This document shows positions 17,976-23,645 of a DNA stretch of 23,645 bases, piece by piece. Numbering within the stretch: position 1 is the stretch's first letter; each line of letters begins with the position of its first letter. Origin of the DNA: a virus; IMG/VR virus record IMGVR_UViG_3300007345_000284, positions 1 to 23,645 of that record. One strand, written 5' to 3'. A program made the position numbers and the translations under genes. The notes under the pieces were generated by a model that did no database searches, was not told the origin of the DNA, and saw only the letters and a list, made by a program, of their open reading frames with translations.

Positions 17976-19786
17976 CAGATTTCAGTAAGGACCTCAAGAA
18001 AAAGTACGAACGCTTGAGGTCTAACAACGCATCACGCGATGCTCGCATGGGTCTAGTGCGTATGATCCGCCAAGGACGCATGAACGAGGTCTACCCTGAC
18101 CTGTTCCCGGCTGGCCCACTGAACATGGGCATCGTTGCGAACATGATCGACGTGGCTGCCCACGACTTGGCAGAGGTTTTGGCTCCGCTTCCGGCGTTTA
18201 ACTGTGCATCATCCAAATCAGTAAGCGATTCGGCACGAAAGTTCGCTGAGAAGCGCAGCCTCATTGTTCAGGGATACGTGGCGCATAGCGACCTGGGTCG
18301 CCAGATGTACCGCGCCGCTGACCAGTACTTCACGTACGGTCACGTTCCCTCGTTGATTGAGATTGACGACGAGAACAAGATGCCCCGCATCACGTTCTGC
18401 GACGCTCTCGGTGCCTACCCGGTGTTTGACCGCTGGGGCAAGGTTAAGGAGGCGATGTTCTCCTACACCCTGACCAAGGATGAACTGCTGGATAAGTACC
18501 CGAGCGCCGCTCGCGTGCTCAAGCCGCAGCCCGGTTCGTACAACATGGATAAGAGCACGCACACAGTCGTGCGTTACCACAGTGCGACGCAGAACATCAT
18601 GTTCATGCCCGAGAAAGACGGGTTCATCCTGGAGCAGTACGCGAACCCTGTGGGTATGTGTCTGGCTGAGTGGACCGTCCGGCCGACAGTGGACGGAGAA
18701 CCCCGTGGGCAGTTTGACGATGTTGTGGGCGTACAACTCGCTAAGGGACGCATGGCGCTACTGGCGCTTGAAGCGGCAAACAAGAGCGTCCAGGCTCCCC
18801 TGGTGCTGCCCCCTGACGCGCAAGAGTTGGCACTTGGACCAGACAGCGTTCTGCGTACGGCGTCCGCCGAGAAGGTACGGCGCATCCCGCTAGAGGTGCC
18901 GCAGTCTGCGTTCGCTGAGCAGGGTGTTCTGGATGCGGAACTGCGTAATGGCTCCCGCTACCCAGAGGTGCGTACCGGTAACACCGACAACAGCATCGTG
19001 ACCGGCCGAGGGGTGCAAGCACTCATGGGCGGATTCGATACTCAGATACGCGCTGGGCAAGCGATGTTCGCCAAGACGCTTGAGAACTTGGTGTCCAAGG
19101 CACTGGAACTTGACGACAAAATCTACTCCGATCTTGAGCGCACCATGCGCGGGAACATGCAGGGCACTCCGTACGAAATCAAGTACAAGCCTGCGCGTGA
19201 TATCAAGGGTGACTACACCGTTGACGTGCAGTACGGACTCATGGCTGGGCTTGACCCCAACCGTGCGCTCGTATTCGGCTTGCAGGCACGTGGAGACAAA
19301 CTGATATCCCGTGACTTCCTGCGCCGTCAGATGCCGTTCGCTCTTGACGCCACAGAAGAAGAGCAGATGGTCGACATTGAAGAGATGCGCGACTCCCTTA
19401 AGAACGCCGTAGCCGGTTACGCGCAAGCGATACCCGCGCTCGCTTCACAAGGGCAGGACCCCGCTGACATTTTGGAGCGGGTCGCAGAAATTATTGCTGG
19501 ACGCGAGAAAGGGCAACCGATTGAGAAGGTTGTCATGGAGGCTTTCGCGCCAGATGAACCACCAGCCGGGGCTGACCAGGCAGGAATAGAAGCCACTGAT
19601 CCTGGCTCCCTGATGGGTGGCGGCCCCGCTGGTTTAAACGCAGACGGGACCATGCGCGGAGTCGCACCGGGTCAGCAAGGCATGGGACCGGGCGGTAGGC
19701 CCGACCTACAAATGCTCATGGCTTCCCTGGGCAGCGGTGGTGAGCCGAATCTTCAAGCAGGTGTTTCTCGCAGGCTTCCAATCTAG
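17972..19786 (+). CDS. Portal protein
   Basis: 604 aa directly after the large terminase with an ATGA overlap and GGAGCGG ribosome site. It has the length and layout of siphovirus-type portals: an N-terminal helical region ('KDLKKKYERLRSNNASR'), a central strand-rich wing ('YGHVPSLIEIDDENKMPRI', 'GAYPVFDRWGKVKEAM'), and a C-terminal helical crown ending in a Gly/Pro-rich tail. Twelve copies would form the DNA entry/exit ring and bind terminase. The assignment rests on position, size and secondary-structure pattern. The GTTTAAAC site is at 19632-19639. Confidence 0.82.
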   Translation: MTDFSKDLKKKYERLRSNNASRDARMGLVRMIRQGRMNEVYPDLFPAGPLNMGIVANMIDVAAHDLAEVLAPLPAFNCASSKSVSDSARKFAEKRSLIVQGYVAHSDLGRQMYRAADQYFTYGHVPSLIEIDDENKMPRITFCDALGAYPVFDRWGKVKEAMFSYTLTKDELLDKYPSAARVLKPQPGSYNMDKSTHTVVRYHSATQNIMFMPEKDGFILEQYANPVGMCLAEWTVRPTVDGEPRGQFDDVVGVQLAKGRMALLALEAANKSVQAPLVLPPDAQELALGPDSVLRTASAEKVRRIPLEVPQSAFAEQGVLDAELRNGSRYPEVRTGNTDNSIVTGRGVQALMGGFDTQIRAGQAMFAKTLENLVSKALELDDKIYSDLERTMRGNMQGTPYEIKYKPARDIKGDYTVDVQYGLMAGLDPNRALVFGLQARGDKLISRDFLRRQMPFALDATEEEQMVDIEEMRDSLKNAVAGYAQAIPALASQGQDPADILERVAEIIAGREKGQPIEKVVMEAFAPDEPPAGADQAGIEATDPGSLMGGGPAGLNADGTMRGVAPGQQGMGPGGRPDLQMLMASLGSGGEPNLQAGVSRRLPI

Positions 19787-19795
19787 GAGACAGAA

Positions 19796-20071
19796 ATGGC
19801 TAGGAATCAAGACTTAATGGCCGGTATCCGCATGGGTGAGATTGCTGTCTCCTTTGTCGCTAGTGGCGCTTCTTACTCGCCTGACATTGCCGACGACATT
19901 ACGCGCCGTGCCCTAGATATGTGGCACGGAGCGATTGCTTCGCTTGACGATTTCGACATGTTGGATAACGAGGACGAAGAAGAGGACGAAATCGGACCGC
20001 TTCCAGAACGTGAATTGCAGACACCACACATTGTTCATTTTGTAGAGGAATGGGGTGACGACCTTGGCTAG
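19796..20071 (+). CDS. Hypothetical protein, 91 aa, acidic
   Basis: RBS AGGAGA precedes ATG 19796. The protein has a helical N-terminal half ('GIRMGEIAVSFVASGASYS', then 'ITRRALDMWHGAI') and a very acidic middle ('NEDEEEDEIG'). Its 3' end overlaps the next gene by 17 bp. Located between portal and the giant virion gene, it may be a head-assembly or portal-associated accessory; no family recognised. Confidence 0.7.
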   Translation: MARNQDLMAGIRMGEIAVSFVASGASYSPDIADDITRRALDMWHGAIASLDDFDMLDNEDEEEDEIGPLPERELQTPHIVHFVEEWGDDLG

Positions 20072-20489
20072 AGGTGGCTATCAGAAGCCGCGTAAACCGG
20101 CCCCCGTGTCGAACCCTGGGTCCCTCAGTCGTAGAACAGATGGTGGTCCTGCACAGGTGACACAAGATATGACCGGCCTGCCTTATGGCGAAAACGCCGA
20201 TTTCAACGAAATGCAGTCAAGTGCACCTTTAGCGGCCACTCCCGGTCCTGCCATGAACTCAAATCCTTCGCAGGCCGGGGGTGGCACTCCATCGACTACT
20301 GGATTGTTCTCTCCCTCGCAGCGACCCGAAGAGCCAGTTACTGCTGGCGTTGACTTCGGCCCCGGCATGGGCAACCAACCCATCACTCCTGCCCGACGAC
20401 TGAGCGACGTGTACGCAGAAATGGCGGCAAAGAATCCTGATAGCGAACTGACCACCATGGCTGCGATAGCACGACGCATGGGGTATTAG
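20055..20489 (+). CDS. Low-complexity head-region protein, 144 aa
   Basis: Starts with GTG at 20055 inside the end of the preceding gene. It is rich in Pro, Gly, Ser and Ala ('QKPRKPAPVSNPGS', 'SSAPLAATPGPAMNSN'), with one C-terminal helix ('RLSDVYAEMAAKNPDSE', then 'TTMAAIARRMGY'). The long disordered part with a short terminal helix recalls scaffold or assembly chaperone proteins, but no motif proves this. The stop is immediately followed by the GTG of the giant ORF. Confidence 0.65.
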   Translation: MTTLARGGYQKPRKPAPVSNPGSLSRRTDGGPAQVTQDMTGLPYGENADFNEMQSSAPLAATPGPAMNSNPSQAGGGTPSTTGLFSPSQRPEEPVTAGVDFGPGMGNQPITPARRLSDVYAEMAAKNPDSELTTMAAIARRMGY

Positions 20490-23400
20490 GTGGCTAAGAA
20501 GGACAAGAAACTCGCCGGGAAGTCTGTTCTCAGTGCCGAGTTCGATTCTTTATGGAACGCAGTAGAGCCTCCCGTAACAGTTGGGCGCAGTAACCCTGCC
20601 CTGGGGACGCCAGATAATCCTGCCGGTCGCATGAATCAGATGCGTTCGCAGATGACTCCACCCCCGTTGTCGACTGTGGACCCTGCGTTTAACGAAAAGA
20701 TCGACCGTCTTGATCGGAAAGTAGACACTGCTCGGCAGGCGTACATCCGTGAGAACTTCAACCCTGGTAAGCGCCCCGGCTTCACTCGCATCACCAGCCC
20801 CGTGCCGGACGTCGACGACATTCTCGTCGGTCCCGGTGAGTACAACCCTGGCGCTCTGCCTAATGAGTACACCGAAGGCTTCAACTTGCAGGCCCAACTG
20901 GACCGCAACCGTGTGGAGCGCGGTGAGTTTGATCCGATAGAGGACGCTGACTACAACGCCATGTTCAACCCTCTCGGTGAGGGTGCGGCGCAGCAGAAAC
21001 TAGAGCAAGACCTTGAGTGGCTTGAGTCTGAGGGTGACCTGCGCAACCTGTTCGATGACCCGCCGATCACGGCAATGAAGGGTCAGCAGCGCCGCAACGA
21101 GTTCATCGCCTCCAAGTACCCGCTTCTTGCGATGGGTTTGGCGCAAGGTAACTACACAGACCGTGAGATGCGCGAGTCAATCAACTTCGCTGTCGCCTTC
21201 GATGCCGCCGCTTTCCTGAACAACGTGAACATGACCGACGATCAGGCCAAAGCGTTCTTCGGCCGGATGAGTGAGCCGCAGCAACTGCTGGTTCGTGACA
21301 TTGCCCAGGCGTGGCAAGAGCAAACCGTTGAGGAAGCCGAGGCTGGCACCCTTCGCGTCACCGATCAGGATTACGCGGATCAGATTGAGCAGTATCGTGC
21401 CGACGTAGTTGAGGACTTAACGTCCGGCCCCGAAGGGGGCTTCTCCCCCACCAAGTGGATGATCGGTGAGGTTGCCGAGCGTAAGGCTCGCAACGACGTC
21501 ATCGGTCAGCAGGACACCGGTAACACGGTCATTACCAACACCAAGTACCTGTGGAACTGGACCGCTGGCTGGGCGTTCGACGTAGTTTTCAACCAGACCA
21601 ACGAGTTCTTGCAGCAAGCAGCACGCGCTGGCGCACTCGCAGTCGACTCACTACCAGACATTCCTGGCGTGACCGGCCCCGATATGGGTTACAACGTCGG
21701 GTTCTCTAATGCGTGGGCCATGGCCAAGTTGGGTGCCATGGACCCGAAGATGGTCGCTGAGATTTCTGCCAAGTACGGCAAGCGCAAGACCGATATCGCC
21801 GTCGAAATCATGCAAGCCCAAGCCGAGGGTGACACGACACGCCTGCCAGAAATCCTGATCGAACTTGGGAAGCAGGCGCAAGAAGGCGACACGCAGGCGG
21901 TCGAACTTATGGAGTGGCTTGGTGTCACTCAGTTCCCGGGCGGTGACGGTTACGTAGAAGCGATGCAGGTCTTTGACGAGTTGCAGTTCGCTCGCACCGG
22001 CAACACAGGCAACATTCTCGCTGTCGGATTGTATGGGCAACCGTCGGCCGAGGATCGGCTAGAGCAGGGACAGTCCCTTACGTACAAAGCGGTGTCCACG
22101 ATAGGTAACGTCGCTGGATACGCCCTGGACCCGCTGCTGCTGACTGGCCCCGTCAAGACAGCGATGACGGCACGTTACGGACTGTGGAAAATCCTTTCCG
22201 CAGAGGCTCGTGGAGTGAACCGCGCCGAAGAGTTCACCTCCATGTGGCAGCAGCGTGCGGTACAAAACGCTTTCAACAGTCTCGGTGGTGACCTGCGAGC
22301 AATCAACCAGGCTGGTGTCTCACGCGCTGGTGAGTTGCGTAAGAGCGTCGAAGCGCGGTGGAAGCGTTACTTCCGTCCCGAGGCACTTGACGATATGCGC
22401 CTGTACATGAAAGAACTCGGTGACGACGCCTACACACCCGAGGCTTTCCGTGACTACTTCATGGAGAACGAGAACCTGGTGCAGTTGGTTGTCGGTCAGC
22501 ACGCTCGCCGTCGTCGTCAACTGGTCGTCCCCCACATGACGTCAGCCACAGTGCTGGCCAAGAAGATGGGTATGGCGGCGCGTGGCTTCACGTACACACC
22601 AGAGTCCGCGTACCAGTACGTCGACGAACTGGTCGGCCCGGGTTACACAAACTCCATGCCCGAGGAAGGTGTGCAGGCTCTCGCTAAGGCTCTTGCCGAG
22701 GCAAGCGAGAACGGCGACGAGATAGCACGCATCCTGGGTGATTTCGTCTGGGTCGACGGACAGATGGTCCGCTCATTCACGGGCACAGCATTGAAGGCGA
22801 ATAAGCGCATCGGCGCTCGCTACGGCTGGCGCACTAAGGGCGGATTCCTGGCTTCCCGCCGTTGGTGGGAGCGCAAGCGCCGGATCGGTCAGCGTATGCC
22901 CATGCAGGGTGGTCCTATCTGGACTGCCGATGGACGCCATGCCAAGCGCGTAGGTGACTTCCTTGAGTGGGCTGGTATGCCCCGCCACTTCGCTCGCGGC
23001 GTCGAACTTATCTGGGCTGATAAGGCGACGACCGGTGCGCAGCGCACACAAATGCTGCCCGGGATCATTGAGCAGGGCTTGAAGGCGAGAGGCATAGATC
23101 AGGTTCCTGGTGGCAATGATGTGCTCGCCCGGTTCGCTGGCATCCCTCGTGAGGACCAGTACTCGCCTAAGTTTTTTGACGGTTTAGCCGAGGACGCCCG
23201 ACTGACGGAGCAGTTTAAACAACAAATACGTCAGTCTTTCGAGTCCGAGCGTGCGCTCCGTTTCGGTGAGATGGGGCGCGAAGTCAACCAGTATCAGGTT
23301 GGCGACGAAGTTTTCATGTGGGACAAGGATGCCGGTCAGTGGAAGTCGATGACCGTTGCCACGGTGACAAACCGTGGTGGGGTGCGTTTAAAGGGCACCG

Positions 23401-23645
23401 GCGACAAGACGATTAGTAAGGACCTTCTTCTTCCGCAGTCTGGGAACTACCCGAACATTCCCCCGCCGCTGCGTTTGAGTGATGACGAGATTGCGAGTAC
23501 ACTTGATGATTATGTCAAGCAATGGGATGCCACAGCCAAGCGAGCCGACAAGTCAGCAACCAACAATAAGACTGACGAAGGAAGAGCAAAGGCAACTCAA
23601 CGAGGTATTGATGCGCGGACGCGAGCCGCAACGGTTCGACTACGA
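20490..23645 (+). CDS. Giant virion-associated protein (3' partial, at least 1052 aa)
   Basis: A single frame runs without a stop from GTG 20490, directly after the previous TAG, to the window edge. It is rich in charged helices and lacks membrane segments and recognisable enzyme motifs. Recognisable parts: a Pro-rich N-terminus (to about residue 70), a helical body ('MTDDQAKAFFGRMSEPQQLL', 'IVEIMQAQAEGD'-type segments), an Arg/Trp-rich patch ('FLASRRWWERKRRIGQRM') and a strand-rich module near residue 940 ('YQVGDEVFMWDKDAGQWKSM') reminiscent of an SH3-like or Tudor-like barrel. Size and place after the portal suggest an internal or ejection protein, or a large head/neck protein. Function unknown. 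Confidence 0.75.
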   Translation, partial: MAKKDKKLAGKSVLSAEFDSLWNAVEPPVTVGRSNPALGTPDNPAGRMNQMRSQMTPPPLSTVDPAFNEKIDRLDRKVDTARQAYIRENFNPGKRPGFTRITSPVPDVDDILVGPGEYNPGALPNEYTEGFNLQAQLDRNRVERGEFDPIEDADYNAMFNPLGEGAAQQKLEQDLEWLESEGDLRNLFDDPPITAMKGQQRRNEFIASKYPLLAMGLAQGNYTDREMRESINFAVAFDAAAFLNNVNMTDDQAKAFFGRMSEPQQLLVRDIAQAWQEQTVEEAEAGTLRVTDQDYADQIEQYRADVVEDLTSGPEGGFSPTKWMIGEVAERKARNDVIGQQDTGNTVITNTKYLWNWTAGWAFDVVFNQTNEFLQQAARAGALAVDSLPDIPGVTGPDMGYNVGFSNAWAMAKLGAMDPKMVAEISAKYGKRKTDIAVEIMQAQAEGDTTRLPEILIELGKQAQEGDTQAVELMEWLGVTQFPGGDGYVEAMQVFDELQFARTGNTGNILAVGLYGQPSAEDRLEQGQSLTYKAVSTIGNVAGYALDPLLLTGPVKTAMTARYGLWKILSAEARGVNRAEEFTSMWQQRAVQNAFNSLGGDLRAINQAGVSRAGELRKSVEARWKRYFRPEALDDMRLYMKELGDDAYTPEAFRDYFMENENLVQLVVGQHARRRRQLVVPHMTSATVLAKKMGMAARGFTYTPESAYQYVDELVGPGYTNSMPEEGVQALAKALAEASENGDEIARILGDFVWVDGQMVRSFTGTALKANKRIGARYGWRTKGGFLASRRWWERKRRIGQRMPMQGGPIWTADGRHAKRVGDFLEWAGMPRHFARGVELIWADKATTGAQRTQMLPGIIEQGLKARGIDQVPGGNDVLARFAGIPREDQYSPKFFDGLAEDARLTEQFKQQIRQSFESERALRFGEMGREVNQYQVGDEVFMWDKDAGQWKSMTVATVTNRGGVRLKGTGDKTISKDLLLPQSGNYPNIPPPLRLSDDEIASTLDDYVKQWDATAKRADKSATNNKTDEGRAKATQRGIDARTRAATVRLR
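23512..23645 (+). CDS. Possible start of the next gene (3' partial)
   Basis: In the frame one base on from the giant ORF, ATG 23512 opens a frame reading 'MSSNGMPQPSEPTSQQ' and 'LTKEEQRQLNEVLMRG' to the window edge, which looks protein-like. No clear ribosome site. The overlap with the giant ORF (at least 134 bp) is longer than usual here, so one of the two frames is probably not translated at this point, or the giant gene ends just beyond the edge. Confidence 0.4.
   Translation, partial: MSSNGMPQPSEPTSQQPTIRLTKEEQRQLNEVLMRGREPQRFDY

Larger units (their letters stand above)
841..23221. repeat. Dispersed palindrome GTTTAAAC, 16 exact copies
   Basis: Exact copies start at 841, 2192, 5004, 6398, 7855, 8675, 9706, 10436, 10965, 13259, 13492, 13909, 14796, 17152, 19632 and 23214. 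One-base variants include GTTTACAC or GTGTAAAC at 8045, 8398, 11259, 11678, 12231, 12395 and 15736, GTCTAAAC at 5836 and 10046, GTTTAAAG at 7765 and 23396, and CTTTAAAC near 25. Most lie within genes on either strand. Flanks often add CG or GCA on one side, giving GTTTAAACGCA. Of about 22 TTTAAA hexamers in the window, 16 are framed by G and C. Confidence 0.85.

Overview
The window is part of a temperate tailed-phage genome (or an integrated or circularised prophage) that infects an actinobacterium. A WhiB-type iron-sulfur regulator, frequent GTG and TTG starts, many ATGA/GTGA gene overlaps, and early genes in the style of mycobacteriophage L5 (Cluster A) point to this host group. The species cannot be named from the sequence.

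Layout. (1) 1-1019, +: the 3' end of a virion gene, probably a minor tail protein. (2) 1092-2575: lysogeny module with a small zinc-finger gene, a tyrosine integrase, a candidate attP made of a tRNA 3' end plus two stacked terminators, and then a Gp71-like immunity repressor (2576-3016). (3) 3359-8802, +: early/replication operon with a Cas4-like exonuclease, a 34-aa zinc ribbon, a RecA/DnaB-type ATPase, a PD-(D/E)xK nuclease, a two-gene primase (zinc half and Toprim half), two small genes, a metallophosphoesterase and a sigma-like protein. (4) 8889-15454, -: a convergent leftward operon. It holds a degenerate SprT-like protein, an amidoligase, a class II glutamine amidotransferase, a gamma-glutamylcyclotransferase-like protein, a WhiB fused to a second cysteine module, an exported lysozyme-like protein, and several small zinc-binding or unknown proteins. 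(5) 15455-16091: gene-poor, AT-rich gap with three strong hairpins, where the genome ends (cos) may lie. (6) 16092-23645, +: late operon with large terminase, portal, two small proteins and a giant ORF still open at the window edge. Tail genes lie at the left edge and terminase at the right, so the window crosses the usual linear end of such a genome.

Two dispersed DNA motifs are the most striking features beyond the genes. One is an asymmetric 14-bp sequence, consensus GATAC[C/G][T/C]TGCA[A/T]T[G/C], with about 16 copies between 1.0 and 15.5 kb. It clusters at promoters, gene starts and gene ends, including those of the repressor, integrase and early operon. Next to a Gp71-like repressor, this looks like an operator/stoperator immunity network with a new recognition sequence. 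The second is the palindrome GTTTAAAC, present 16 times exactly plus about a dozen one-base variants, mostly inside genes, where well under one copy is expected by chance. Its function is unknown.

Other notable items: a hairpin whose loop carries an anti-Shine-Dalgarno sequence just upstream of the zinc-ribbon/helicase start; an amidoligase-GATase-GGCT cassette predicted to make or process a gamma-glutamyl/amide conjugate; and an SprT-like protein that has lost its HExxH metal site.
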